The notes: generated by a model not told the origin, from the letters alone. 64,000 nt of DNA from Nepenthes gracilis (GCA_033239525.1 BSYO01000009.1:16637299-16701298), one strand, 5' to 3'; counted from the stretch's first letter, positions 44,874-57,993 are shown. A program made the numbers and translations.

Positions 44874-45910
44874 TTGGCTAGTCTCGATGCTAGGGTTACG
44901 AAGGTAAATATTACAATATGCGATATTTATGATTGCCTCAACATGATTAATAATAGAGTGGAGGAGCGTGAAGATGCCAACGACTTGGTCAAGATGTTCC
45001 AAGGAGCAATCAACTCCTTGAGGAAGGAGATAGAGGAGTTCCATGGCCTAGTAATGGGGAAGCTTTGTTTGCTACACAAGATAAACGTGGTCCAGGCTTA
45101 CCTTATGGCATGCAAGGTGGCAATAGAAAATGGGGCAATAGGAAACAACATGCGAAAGGTAAAAGTCTCAAAACCCCCAAAGTATGTAGGTAAATGCGAT
45201 GTTAAAAAATTTAATAATTTTATTTAGTGTGTTGAATGCTATTTGGATGCAATGCATATTAATGATAGTGTTACCAAGATAAGTACTTTCACTTTAAACC
45301 CCAAATATGGCTCCATGTTGTGTTGGAGGCACCATGGTGACTTAGAGAGGGTGTATGCACCATGGACAGCTGGGATGAATTCAAGAAGATGCTTAAGCAA
45401 CAATTCTATCTTGACAACGTAGAGGGTATAGCCATGAAGAAGTTATGTGGCCTTGTGCACGCCTGATCCACCGACGACTATATTAAGGCCTATATCACCT
45501 TGACACAACAATCCTTGACATAATTGAGAAGAATCGCCTCCTTTACTTCATGGATAATTACAAAGATAGGTGGAGCAAGAATTGAAGTAGTAAAATGTAC
45601 AAGATCTTGCTTTGAGCATCATGGCAAAGTCATAATCAAGTTTCAACACAACAAGAAGAAGGATAAGTCAAAGAAAGGCGGTTCTAACAAATGTGGGGGA
45701 GATAAAACCCACTACAAGAGAAGTAAGCCGCCTACTTATGAAGACCAAAGCAAAGAGAAGGAAAAGGGAAAGTCTAGCATTGAGGGGAATAAGAAGCAAT
45801 GGAAGTTCAAGCAACCAGAGTGCTTCCTTTGTGGCGATGAGCTCTAAGTTTGGGATTATCCATAATGCAAGCAAATCAATGCCATTGTCTAAGGCTACGA
45901 GGAGAAGATG
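44874..45910 (+). pseudogene. gag: Chromovirus gag
   Basis: The first frame, 44874-45227, is coiled-coil-like (MASLDARVTKVNITICDIYD; NSLRKEIEEFHGLVMGKL) and leads to KPPKYVGKCDVKKFNNFI. A second frame, 45524-45847, is Lys-rich and ends with CFLCGDEL, the start of a zinc knuckle whose later residues are lost. Stops separate the parts. Confidence 0.65.
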
Positions 45911-46019
45911 CAAGAAGAAGCATGCATCGGATTAATGCAGTATCTAAATTCAATATCTAGCGACGTCTATGTGGAGGCAAGGGCCATCAAAGTCCTAAAG
46001 ATACAAGACAAGTAGGGGA

Positions 46020-46817
46020 AAGGCTTTATGTTCATGGAGGCCAGCATAAATGGAGCAATCACTAATAAGATATTCAACACACGTGCTTCGCATATCTTCA
46101 TGGCCACCAGTGAATCCAGGAGGATGGGATTTCAATAGACCGAGGATCTAGGTAGGATGAAAGCTGTTAACTCTTTGTCGGTCCTGCATGGTGTCTCTAT
46201 TCACTTAGGAGAGTGGAAGGGCATTGGAGACTTGACAATGGTGCCCATGGATAGGTATAGGATGGTGCTTGGCATGGAGTTCATCAGGAAGGTGATGCTT
46301 CTTCCAGTCTTCCCAAGTAATGATATCATGTAGATTGATATGGTGGGAGCCTGAATGCTTTCGGATCTACGATTCCCTGAAGGCTTCAAGTGAGGAGAGA
46401 AGATGTACTTAGCGACATTAAAGGAGGACTTGGAGAAGCCAGTCCTACTTGAGGTACCCAGAGAAATCACAGGAGTGATTGATAATTTTAAGATTTGATG
46501 ACACTATAGGTACCATATAAACCTTCACCTACGAGAGAAGTCAACAATTTTATTGAGCTAGAGCCCGGAGCTAAGCTGCCAGCCCACCACATGGCTCCAC
46601 AAAAGTTGGAAGAGTTGAGAAGGCAACTTAAGAAATTACTTAAAGCTAGGTTTATTTTGTCTTCTAAGGCCTCTACAGGTGCCTCAATATTATTCTAGAA
46701 GAAGTAGGATTGAAGTATTCTATTATGCATTGACTAAAGGGCACCAAATAAAATAATAATGAAAAAGAAGTACCCAATCTCTTAGGTGGAGGATCTCATC
46801 TATTGGCTTAGGAAAAT
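46020..46817 (+). pseudogene. Chromovirus protease and start of RT
   Basis: GLMFVEASINGAITNKIFNT (protease core; the usual D-S/T-G triad is altered to NTRASH) and YRMVLGMEFI, then the RT start (ELEPGAKLP; LEELRRQLKKLLKARFIL). It ends in VEDLIYWLRK, where the 3.76-kb insertion lies. Confidence 0.65.
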
Positions 46818-49800
46818 TGTAAAGACCGTAATTCCGTAAATCAAGAACGTAATTCGGGATGACTTATGTAATTCAAATTATGATGAAATTAATCCAAAAT
46901 AGTCTTTGACAAATATACTAGCCTCCTATATCTTAGTTTTTTTATATACTCAAGCCCGATTACTTTAATTTAATTTTTGAACCTAAAAGCCAGGAATTAA
47001 TTCCGGATGTGTTAGGCAATCCGGATTTTGAGGTAAATAATCCTAATTGATCATTGACAAGTAGACTAACTTCCTATGTATTCGTTTCCCAAAACCTCGA
47101 CACCCGATCTTTTAAATTTTCCTTTAAACCCGAAAGCCAGGGATGTAAATCGAGAAATGATAAGAAATTCGGTTTGGGATAAAATTAATACTAGGCAAAC
47201 TTTAGTGTCTATACTAAGTTTCCATGACTTAAAATTTTTACCAACGCATACCCGAACACCTTAAATTAAATCCTTCAAGATAATAGGCAAAATGAAAATT
47301 TTTACTCCGGTTAACGAAAATTGCTGTTGGCAACCGTTTTTGCCAAATGTCTAAGGAAAAATTGGTCCCACACATGGAGTATTATGTGTATAAGACCCTC
47401 CCCACACTTAGAAAAATTTAGAGAACCAAAATGACCCTCAAAACCCCACGGCAGCAGTTACATGACAGTAGAGAAAAATTCAACAACTAAGGAGGATTTG
47501 GGCAAATTTGATTTGGTAGCTGTGCCAACGGGAGAAATTAGGTGGATTTTTTACTCCATGTTGGGCTATAATAAGTATAAAATATAGTAACTTAAGGACA
47601 CATTATATATTAATAGAAAAAATGGAGAAAAGAGGCATGAAAGGTGGCATGCATCAGCAGCTGCTGATGCAGCTCGAACCTCTTAGCTGCATCAGTAGCC
47701 AAGTTTCCCTACTTTCCAAACAGCTCTTTGAGCAGCTTAATTAGGACAATTTTGGCCATAAATAATACAAAATTTGGCCCTAGATTGTAGCCTCATTATT
47801 GCCTAACAGAAGGATGATAAATCAGCTAAACACTGGTTATAATCTAATGCAACCACTAAGCTACTGCTGCATGCAGAAATTGGAGGAGTGACACGAGGGT
47901 TTAGTGGATAGGATGAGTCAAATTATTTAAGGCATGAATATGGTAGAAGAAGGGAAGAGAAGAGAGATTGTGAAATACAAAACAATCGGGGGTAAAGTAA
48001 GGGAAAAGAGGAAGGAAACCAATAGGCAGCAAAGAGAAGTTCAATTGAATAAATCGGCAAGTGTATTTCGACCATTTTCTTGATTGTTGAACAATTTTTG
48101 GCTACTTTCTCTTGAGTATTGATAATCCAATATCTACATATGCTTCCTTAGTTGTCATAAATTCATGAGGAGTTGTAAGAAAAAAATTAAAAATGGGTGA
48201 ACCGGCCCTAGACACATGATAGTATCCAAAATCGGGTTCTGCTATGGCAGTTTTCGATGTTTGCTTCATATCGACCACTAAATGGCCGAATTAGCCAATG
48301 ACCAAAATTGGTCAAATTATCCTTATTTAATGAAGTAAAAGTGGAAAAAAAGAGCCTCTGAATCATTCAAGAAGGGGTTCAAAATAGAATCCAAACTCAA
48401 CTGTAGAACCAGCTTACTGGTTCTGCTGATGCTGAAATTTCAGTTTCAGAAATTTAGCCAAACACGCACCAAAATGGATTGATCCGAAGTCCAATCTGAC
48501 TCGATTTGCTAGTATTAGGTGTGGACTATCACTACGTAAACCAGCAGCCCAAGCAAATATGGGTCGGATACTGAACAGGACCCATGAATAGCAAGGGTCT
48601 TACTGAACTGTTTCTTTGAGCAGTTGGGGAAATAATTTTAAATAAAATACAACCTAAATCCAAAATGGGCCAAATCGGTGCCAGACGTTGCTAAGACCTT
48701 ATAGATGATATTCAATTATTGGTCCGTAAAAATCAGATCTAAATTAAATATGATTCGGACCCTTAAATTTGGAACAAATTCTGTCCGCATCAGCTGATGC
48801 TGATGTAGAATATGTTTTGGGAATTTGGTCTGAACTGGCCAATATTGACTTGGACCAGCCTAAACAAAATTTATTCTTAAAGTTAAATCTCTTGGCTACA
48901 AGAGGACGCCCAGAATAGGTCAAAAATAGGCCCGATTGAACCATAAAAAAATTAGGAAAGCAGAATTATCCTGGACAGTTCTATTGAAACCCGAATGGGC
49001 AGTCTATGTTGACAGACTGAACCGGCCACCATCCGATCACCAAACCGGCTCAAATTTGGGCACAAAATAGCTAAGACCCATATCCATGTCGTGTAAAATC
49101 TTATCGTGAAAATAGACTATATAACTCAGTGAACCGGTCCCTCAAAGCCTTTCCCGAATCGGTTTAGCTTAACCGGTAATTTGAGCCCTTTATTAAAAAG
49201 GGTCAAATCAGGCCCAAATTTGACTAAAAAATTGACCGAACCAATGACCAATCAACCCGAAAAGGATTTTGGGATAATTATAAAAAAATCGAGCTCAAAC
49301 TAATTAGGAAACCCGGTCCCAAGCCTTAACCGAACCGGTTCACATGAACCGAAAAATTTACGGAATATGAATAAAATATTAAACTAACTTAAGACCTACC
49401 CCGACTTGACTTACTAACATCAATAAGTATTGAATTAAATTATTTAAGTTTCGGTAAATTAATTGGCTACCAAGTAGATTGAAAGACACTAAGTATGAAA
49501 TAAAGTTTCGTATGCATTTTCCTATATGTTTAAGACCTATGAAATATTATATTTGGATATCGTTTGCTATGTTAAACTATATTCATGAAAGTTTGAAAGG
49601 GACTCTATAAAAATATGAAAAAAATTCAGTTACGTCCAGTGACGTACAGTTAAGTTCTGTTAAGTTCAGTTATACGAGATCCCTTCAAAGTTGAAAAAGA
49701 AAAATTGGACCGTAGATATTTTTCAGATGGTAATATTTTCTGGCATGCCTTAGGATATTATAGTAAAAAAATCAAAGAATTACTTTTATACAACCCGTTC

Positions 49801-50578
49801 GTTTTGGCCCCGTCTACCAGGATTATATGTAGTACCGCCCTCGTCGGGGTGTAAGAAGGACGACGAGAATTGGATTGTGAAATTAAGCACAATCCCGATT
49901 GTGAAAGTAAGTATAATCTATCCTATTATTAGGATATTTACCTTAGATTGTGTGGATTAATACAATCCTTTTTTTGATTTATCTGCTCCGTTAGCCACTA
50001 AGGCCTACTGGCCATGATCCCTAAAGATAAAGAAAATAAATACAATCAATAAAAGTTGAGAAATAAAGAAAAGTAAATGCATTGTACTTTATGTATCTGC
50101 TCATATTTATATATGTTAATGTATATTATGTATAAAATACATGTCTTTATATGTTATGTATACTAATGAACATTTAGCTCACTCGCTCACTGTTTTCATT
50201 TTTCTTTAGACGAGTCTCAAGAAATGATAGAGAATGAACAAGATTAGGAAAGAAATTTAAGATGATCATAATTTTGTTATGACGTATATGTTATACTTGG
50301 GATGATAAAAAGAAAGAAAAAAAATATATGGACTGTATAATATTGTATTTTAGACATATTGTATTTTGATGATAATGAAATTGCTTCCGTTATAATATAT
50401 TTGCTTCCGTTAGGTTTAAATTCTTATAGATGTTTAGTAAGTATCTTCCTTAATTTAGACTGATATCATGAATGAATAATGTGATATTAGAGCCAGTATA
50501 ATTTATGACTAATGTTAGGATCCTATCTATGATAATAATAATAATATTATTATTAATGATAAGTATAAGGACGTCACA
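46818..50578. mobile_element. 3.76-kb insertion with LTR-like ends, TSD AAAAT (probable giant solo LTR)
   Basis: Starts TGTAAAGACCG, ends GGACGTCACA, with identical AAAAT at 46813-46817 and 50579-50583. Removing it plus one AAAAT rejoins the chromovirus RT frame (LRK-M-QWFSKLDL). No protein was found inside. LTRs of this length and these termini are known for the Tekay/Del chromovirus group, so a solo LTR is the best reading; a non-autonomous element is possible. It contains a 22-bp perfect palindrome at 47650-47671. Confidence 0.8.
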
Positions 50579-50583
50579 AAAAT

Positions 50584-51520
50584 GCAGTGGTTTTCCAAGT
50601 TGGATTTATAATCAAGGTACTAGTGGTTGTGGATAACCAACGAGATGAACCAATGATGACATGTTTGATTACGTATAGCTCTTTTGAGTTCTTAGTCTTG
50701 TCATTTGGTTTGACTAATGTCCTAGATAATTTTTATATTTTGATGAACAAAATTTTTTATCCCTTCTTAGAAAAGTTTATCATGGTATACTAAAGATATT
50801 GTAGTGTATAATGAATCTTTTCATGACTATGTAGAGCATTTTAGGTAGATTTTTTAGGTATTCTGGGATAACAAACTCTACGTTAAACCAGAGTAGTGCT
50901 CGTTTCATCTAAGATGAGGTATTGTTCTTAAGACATTGCATACAGGAATGAAAGATTCATATTGATGCGGCTGAGATCTATGGTATCAAAGAGTGGGAGC
51001 TACCAAAGAACGTCTTTGAGCATAATCATTCCCTAGCTTAGTAAACTACTATCGTCATTTTATCTATGACTACTCTACAAGGGCTACTCCTGATGAATTT
51101 ATTGAAGTAGAAGGCAATAGGGGAATGGAGCCAAGCATGTAATGACGTATCTGTGGGCCAAAAACATGCAATAAAAAAGTAGCTTGTCCTCACATTGCCT
51201 GACTATTCCAAACCTTTTGAAGTCCATTTGGGTGTTTCTTGTTATGCCATCTGTGTAGTACTAATGTAGGGAGAGCATCCTACTCTGCTTAAGAGAGTTG
51301 GCGTAGGATAAGGAGATGATTGCCATCATATATTGCTTGTAAGTTTAGAGACACTATTTGTTAGGAAGTAAGTTTATTATCTCAATAGATAACGTGGTAT
51401 TGAGTTACTCTTAGGAACAGAAGAAGTTGAGTCCCAAGCAAGTCCGGTGGTAAGAATTCATAGCCGAATTTGACTCATATAGTGTTTAAGTTTGGCAGAA
51501 TCGATGTCGTCATTGTGTTA
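50584..51520 (+). pseudogene. Chromovirus RT and RNase H remainder
   Basis: QWFSKLD near 50586, then FEFLVLSFGLTNVLDNFYILMNKIF, close to the RT core. The YxDD motif is lost behind a stop after FIMVY. Weak RNase H pieces follow in different frames. Confidence 0.7.
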
Positions 51521-51639
51521 AGTCACAAGGATACATTCGTTGTAATAAGCTGATCCCAAATAAAGATATTAAAATTGCTAGAGTTTATCTAATCAAGGCT
51601 TCAAATAAAATGTAAAAGTGAGTGGACTTATATCATAAG

Positions 51640-52000
51640 CCCTTGGAGTTCAAGGTGGGAGACCTAGTCATGGTAAAGCTTCTACACCCAACAATTTAAG
51701 GAATTTAGATATGTACACAAAGGGTTAGTATGATTGTGAAGAAGGTAGGAGAGGTGTCATACCAAGTGGAGTTTTTGCTAAAACTCTACATCCACCTGAT
51801 CTTCCATGACAGCTTCCTCAAGTCTTATCATGCAGGCATGGAGGACCTGAGTTGAAGTGGGTTTCATAGAACACCAACAATAACTTTGACTTCATAAGAT
51901 AAGGAGGTTAAGGATATCATAATAGATCATATTGTGAGGGCATTCAGGTCCCCAATTATGGTGAATACTTAGTTTGATTGAAGGGATTAATTAATACTAA
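51640..52000 (+). pseudogene. Chromovirus integrase C-terminus and chromodomain remnant
   Basis: PLEF-KVGDLVMVKLL resembles the integrase C-terminal fold. DKEVKDIIIDHIVRAFRSP resembles the start of a chromodomain, the feature that directs chromoviruses to particular chromatin. Several stops are present. Confidence 0.55.
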
Positions 52001-52104
52001 GGCAAGTTTGGAGCGCAAGGAAGACTAGGGGAAGTTTGTGACTTTGTAAAGATGTTTCAAAATAATAAGCTTGATGAGGGTATCAAGGACTCAAGTGGGG
52101 ATAA

Positions 52105-52205
52105 TGTCACCAATGGATCATTTTGAACCAAAACCTCAAATGTTAACTCATGTCAACGATAGATTTGCACAACTCCCAACTTCTACAATATCACAAAAAA
52201 ATTAT
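52105..52205 (+). repeat. Truncated chromovirus 3' LTR
   Basis: TGTCACCAATGG and GCACAACTCCCAACTT... align with 44130-44270. The similarity fades around 52200. Confidence 0.55.
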
Positions 52206-53300
52206 ACATAATTTATTTATCTAGATTAGTTTGAATTATTTTATAATACTCTAAAAGGGTGAATAATAATTTTTCCCAATTTATTATATTATTCTACAAA
52301 CTAAATAATAGAATACTAATTTTCACATTATTCTATTCCAATAATCAAATATGACAATAATAATTTTAATTCTATTCTCATCCTATTCTATTTCCTAAAA
52401 ATAACTATTTTATTTTTACCTTATTCCATTCCAATAACCAAGTATATCATTAGGCTATTGATTTGAGTTTAGATTAATTGGTGGACTTAATTGAGATAAC
52501 TTAATTATGAATCTATTTAAATAAGTGAACAATTATATATTTAAATTAGATAAACATTATTATATTATGATTCATTGATTAAAAAAATAATTATATAATT
52601 AAATTTAGAAAGGGTCAGACTAATTGAAATTAAAATGAAAATTTTTAGTATTATTATATGGATAATTGGATAACTTAATAAAAAGATAATCAAAATTCTT
52701 AATTAGAGAAAAATTAATGAGGATGATGATGAAAGGAAGAAAGCAAAAGAAGACGCAGTTGATAGCTGGGAGAATCAACACCAAGATTGGGAACCAAGTG
52801 AACCCTAGCCACGATTTCCCTTCATTATTTAAGGAATAAAGTGGTGTGAAAGGAGGAGGGAGCACGAGCCGGAAGAATAACAAAGTTTCCATTAACGTCG
52901 TTGCCGGAAGAAAAATAAGAATTGAGGCAAGTAATCTTTCTTTTCTTCTTGTTGATGATATTTTCTTACTTGCATGCCTTGAATTGTGGCAAGCCGGTCG
53001 AAAATTGGTGGCAAATGGAGAAATATCGAAAACAGAGTCCACGACTCTAATGGTGAAAGACCAGAAATTTTTAGGGTTTCTCGATAAATTGGGAGTGCCA
53101 ATTTGTGTATTTGGACTACCAAAAAAAAAAAAAAAAATCCTTAATACTTAGTTGAAGGTGAACGTTAGGATTTCTACATATTAGTTGGAATCAAAGCAAA
53201 TGGAGGAACAAAACATTTATACTTTGTTTGGACACTGATTTGTCATGGTGGATTTGAAACGGAGAGGAATCGATTGGAAGCAGATGGCGTGTTGTATGTG
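52206..53300. other. AT-rich DNA with one unsupported 101-codon frame
   Basis: The plus-strand frame 52846-53151 (MKGGGSTSRKNNKV...) ends in a poly-lysine run made by an A tract. It is not recognised and is probably not a gene. The rest is AT-rich. Confidence 0.4.
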
Positions 53301-53307
53301 TAATTCG

Positions 53308-53582
53308 GGGGGCGTCCAACGCCCCCAGCGTTGGATGGCATCCAGCGCCTAATTTGGGCCATCGGATTGAAAAAATCGACGGCCCAAATTTTATAATAAA
53401 AAAAAACATAATTTTTGTTTTATTATTTTTTAAATATTTTTTTTATATTTTAATTATAAAAATATAAATTTTAATATTTTTTATTTTTAAATTTTATAAT
53501 TTTTTTTTTAAAAAGGGGGCCGTCGGATTTCAATCCAACGGCCCCCGTGGGCGTTGGATGGGGCTCCGCGCTGGACGCCCCC
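53308..53582. mobile_element. MITE-like element with 15-bp terminal inverted repeats
   Basis: Ends GGGGGCGTCCAACGC and GCGCTGGACGCCCCC (one mismatch as inverted repeats). The flanking TCG could be a 3-bp duplication. The interior is A/T-rich between GC-rich arms that include GCCGTCGGATTTCAATCC-type hairpins. It has no ORF. The superfamily is unclear. Confidence 0.65.
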
Positions 53583-53632
53583 TCGTTCCGTCGTATGTGT
53601 ACGTGTACATATGTATATTAACGGATGTGTGA

Positions 53633-53634
53633 AC

Positions 53635-53683
<49 letters not shown>

Positions 53684-53699
53684 CGCGCGCGCGCGCGTA
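53633..53699. repeat. Compound microsatellite: (TA)n(TG)n(CG)n
   Basis: 67 bp of unbroken alternating purine and pyrimidine, changing from TA to TG to CG repeats. A candidate for Z-DNA. Translations across it (Tyr/Ile/His-rich frames) are artefacts. Confidence 0.95.
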
Positions 53700-53879
53700 G
53701 ATGATGGATAAAACTGTCGTATGGGTATTTACACGATTGATGTTCTTCGTGATAGGCAGTTTGAGGAAGACGTGGATGTCTGATGGTAGGCATGTGTACG
53801 TGGATGGAGATGGTATGTATGTGTATGTGAAAATTAGTACGTAGATAATAATGGAGTGTATTTGTGCATGTATATGTAT

Positions 53880-54027
53880 ATATATCTGTGTATAGTAAGT
53901 TATATGTGTATATACATAAACATATTTGTACATGAATGAATATATGAGTATATATATAATTAAATTACATATACATACATACATATATATACATACATAC
54001 ATATACACACATACATATATATACATA
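53880..54027. repeat. TA/ACAT microsatellite region
   Basis: Imperfect TATA and ACATATAC repeats directly before the solo LTR at 54028. Confidence 0.9.
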
Positions 54028-54983
54028 TGATGGGTCCAGCATGGATTTAGGCCGAAATCAATGAAGTCTAGATGGAAGAAGATGGGTCTGATCAGCAAAG
54101 GGGCCTAGCTCAGCAGTGACGTCCTAGGAGACTCAAAAACAAGGCCCACTAGGCGCCGCAGACGTGTAGTCAATTAGCGTCGCTCGCACACTTACAGAGG
54201 CGACCACAGGCTTTCGGCCCAGGAGCCGCCAGCTCAGGGAATGTCAGCCGATGGGAGATAAGGATAACACTGACAAGCCACAGCACGCGCCGCCCCAGCA
54301 GCAGCAGCTCAGCCAATTCAAGCGTAGTCAAATAGGCTTGCATTGGCCACGCTCAACAATGGTACCTTCGCCTCCGTAAGGCGACAACTGATATTGTTGG
54401 TCACCGCCGGCACTCAGCAACCGGCAAATCTCGGCAAGCCATTTGCCGGAGGTCCCGACTTCCAAAAGCCTTCTTAAAGGAACCTACAAATATCCTCTCC
54501 ATCAGATGAGAGAGGAGAGGATTTCCACTTCCACAAAAAGAGCCTAAGCGGTGACCTGAGATCAAAATCTTGATCTTTGTACCCAGCGTTCAAAGCAACG
54601 AGGAGAAAGAACCAAGCTTTCTTCCCTCATACAACCGCCTCCCTACGGCACCGATAGTGAGCCACTCTTGGCAGTGCATTAAAGGGAGCACTCGCCTCTT
54701 TCGAGCATCCCATGCATTCCCCTCATCCTAGCATTATTGCATTTTCACTACATTTACTTTCATGCGTTCATCTTTCTGTTCCCGGGAAAAGATTTCTAAT
54801 TTGAGCGTCGGAATGTTTATGGTGAGACAACCTCCCTCCATCCTTTATCCTCTTATTTGTAATTTGTGATGCGCAGGGCCCAAATTGAGAGACGCGGAGA
54901 CCGGACCCGTTTGTGATCTGACCCAGCTGAGAAATCCGAATGCTCCCTAATTCGCACAAGAACCCGGACCAAGAGACGCATCA
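54028..54983. mobile_element. Solo LTR of a Tat family
   Basis: Starts TGATGGGTCCAGC, ends AGAGACGCATCA. The flanks are ACATA and ATATA (four of five match, in a microsatellite). It contains TTTGAGCGTCGGAATG near 54797 and the conserved CTCTTATTTG...GCGCAGG block. Confidence 0.8.
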
Positions 54984-54988
54984 ATATA

Positions 54989-56370
54989 TATATATATATT
55001 CTGTAATATGTAGGATCGCTTGGTGCTGTTATGTCTAATTAATTTCTAGTTTAGATTGTATAGCTATGATTGGGCATGATTCATATATAGATGATTTCTT
55101 GATCTCTAATCAACTCATATGAGGTATGCTTCAATTATATATTTAAATTATACATCAGTTCAAGGATGAAATTAAGGGTACCTTATTATTTCGATTGGAT
55201 TCTAGCGGAATTAGCTAAAATAGTTGAATAAGATGGATAATTGTGGGTTTTGTTTGGTAGCGATGACATTGAAGGTATTTTATGACCTTAAAAATAAGAT
55301 TTGGTACGCTGAAAGGGCCGGCAAGGATTTAATAAAATTTTAAGGAGGTCAATCGAGTACTTAAAACTTTTCTTGGACTTTCCTCTGTTTTCGTGATAGT
55401 TAATTATTTGTGTTAACTTAAATTGTATGTGTATATTTCGTTGGTATTTTATAAATAAGTCAAGGAAAGTGTATCAAGACTCTAAGGTATCTAGGTAAAT
55501 GGGAGTCCATTGGACATTAAAGTAATTATATATTTTTATACCTATTTTAATCCGAGGTCGAGATCATTGATCTTTAGGAGGAACACTTATCACTTAGTGA
55601 CCATTGTAAGATATAATATCAGGGATATCATTTGTGAAGATTGTCTTAAATGGTATGAGGATTCTACAAATACAGTTTTTAAAAGGACTGTAGGAGTAGT
55701 GAGGATACTATGATTGCCAAATAATCTCATAGTATTTGTCAAACCTTTGGAGGTATAAATATACGGCCTTTGGCTCACTATGACCGAATAAGGCCTAGGG
55801 AGATTTCTGTTATCTTGTACAGTGATGATCTCGTATTGAGTTAATAACAAATTCAGTAGAATCCCTAATGCATTCTTGATGTCTAGTTGTTTTTATAGCT
55901 TTTGGGTTGTGAATATCATATAGTGTTGAGTCTTGGACGTTGGTTAATGTATCGCATTTTATTATTGATTTGACACAGATGATATTATAATATGATATAC
56001 TTGTGTTATGATATTTCTGTTTTTATTTACTTATTAGGCATTTAGTTTAGTCTTGTGTTTTCTTGACTTCAAATTAAAGAGTTACTGTATTACTAATCAA
56101 AATTTGTGGGATTACTGTTGAATATCAGATAAAAATAATTTCGGAGTTAGCAACTTATAAGTTGAGAGTGGGAAAGGTTTATCTTATTATTGTCATTTCT
56201 TTTCCAGAGTGACTAGATATTTGTGGTTGTGAATCCATCCCTTAATTTTGGTGGATGTAATAGATATTTTGTTCATCTTATATTTTAGAAGATTGATATT
56301 TATTAATATTTTAATTTTGAGTTTATGCTAATGGATGTTAGAATTTATGATAGATATTTAATGACTTCAA
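54989..56370. other. AT-rich DNA, no gene seen
   Basis: Short frames only (for example 55510-55713), none recognised. It could be part of an old element. Confidence 0.5.
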
Positions 56371-57993
56371 TGATTTGAGACAACCCACGTGAGTGATCCG
56401 GATCAGGTCCAGGGACTCATGTTTGGGTTACCACACCTTGCACGCCACAAATCAAAATAAGAGTATTAGAGAATTTGAGACTCACTCCTTAGGTTATCTT
56501 TTGTTGCTCAAGTTAGCGAAGGGTTTCTAACAAATAAGTCAAAGAGAGAGAGAGAGAATTAGAGGACTTGACTCCGATAGGATATTTGTTAGGGAGGATT
56601 AGGTGCTTTAGAGGGCAAGTTTTGATTCTCTTTTATGTAGATTGAATGTTATAGGACTGGACATTAGTGATTATCGTGATCAGTTGGTGTTCAAATATAA
56701 GAATGTTTTCATCTCTATTGCTAGAAGAGTGCAAGATGCTCTAAAGCCTACTTGGTAGCCTCTGACTTTCCTATTGTCTATTAGGTTGATAGGAATTTTA
56801 GAGCTTCCTTAACTTTTCAATGTTAAGAATTTTCTGGAGTAAAGGAGCTCTCCAGCCCTAAGGTCTATCCCTGAGTTCCTGCCGTAGAATTTGCCAAGAA
56901 ACGTTTGTCCTTGAATCTTGTACCATATGTCAAGTTCTTGTATAAGGATGATATAATTTATTCTTTGATGTATATATTCAGATTTTTCCTTCTTAGTATA
57001 GCGATCGTTCATTAAGCCGATGCTGATCGAGCAATTTAGCCCCTGAGCATAGGTATACATGTTTTTGACCATTCGATGGCTGAAATGTTTATCAGCTAAG
57101 TCTTTGAACTATTGCTACTAATTAGATAGGCCTTAATCCTTGATTGTTTACCTGATCATATATATCCCATGGAAGGGTTTTTTGACACTTATGTGTCGAT
57201 AGCATCTTTGAGATTTAGTAAGTCAGATAACTATTATTAGTCGAGTCTTACTTGACTTTATTTAGCCTATTTTCGTACCCCTCAAAGGAGAATGGAACGC
57301 TCAATTCTCAAGCTCCCAAGTCTTTTAGAATTTTCGGCGTGTGACCATACTTGAGGTTGTATGGTTCCATTAAACCTATACCGTGACCGTTCCCTTGAAT
57401 CAATGTAGTTCATAGACAATATGTTCATACTAATTGTCTGACAATATTAACTTTATTAATGACCTGAAAGAAAAAAATAATTTACAATGCATTCTAGAGT
57501 GTGAGGCGTGACGTATCTCTACATTCGTAAGTTAGCTTTCTTATTGGTAGTATTTTTTTGAGGTGAAGAGTGTTCCAAATTTGAAGAACTACCTTTTCAT
57601 TTTGAGTATGTAGTTTATATGCCCAATTATAGAATATTACCGACACTAAAAATGGTCTCTCTCAAGTTGGAGCTTATTCCTGTGTGCAGGCTTCCTAGCT
57701 GCTTTGATATTCATTAATATCAACTCATCAACATTGCAAGTTTGCTCCTTCACCTTCTTACCTCAAGAGCTTAGAGTTTTGATCCAGAATAAAGTTTTCC
57801 ACTCAATAACTTGACAGCTTTATCTCCATTGGGATAACTGCTTCTTTTTCGAAGCACGATCTGATGGGCAATTCCCGAGTAGGCTTTCTAGGAATTGTTC
57901 GATATGACTAAACCACGAACGAAAGTTTGTTTACTCAGGTACTTCCAACTTTGTCCAACTTAGTTTTTAATCCATTCATTATTGTTTGATTTG

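Larger units (their letters stand above)
44130..52200 (+). mobile_element. Decayed chromovirus (Ty3/gypsy) split by a 3.76-kb insertion
   Basis: A 5' LTR-like segment starts TGTCACCAACGG (44130) and contains CTATAAAAGGGGG (about 44490). A Met-type primer site TGGTGTTAGAG follows at 44733. Plus-strand gag, protease, RT, RNase H and a chromodomain-like end follow in broken frames. A purine tract AAGTGGGGATAATG precedes a second TGTCACCAATGG (52105), a truncated 3' LTR that matches the 5' one for about 100 bp. The integrase core is missing, apparently by deletion between about 51540 and 51650. Confidence 0.8.

Noticed and set aside
52846..53151. 101-codon ORF as a gene
   Set aside because: No recognisable domain, ends in an A-tract poly-lysine run, isolated in AT-rich DNA.
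53508..54098. 196-codon Tyr/Ile/His-rich ORF
   Set aside because: Translation of TA/ACAT microsatellite and MITE DNA; no protein-like content.
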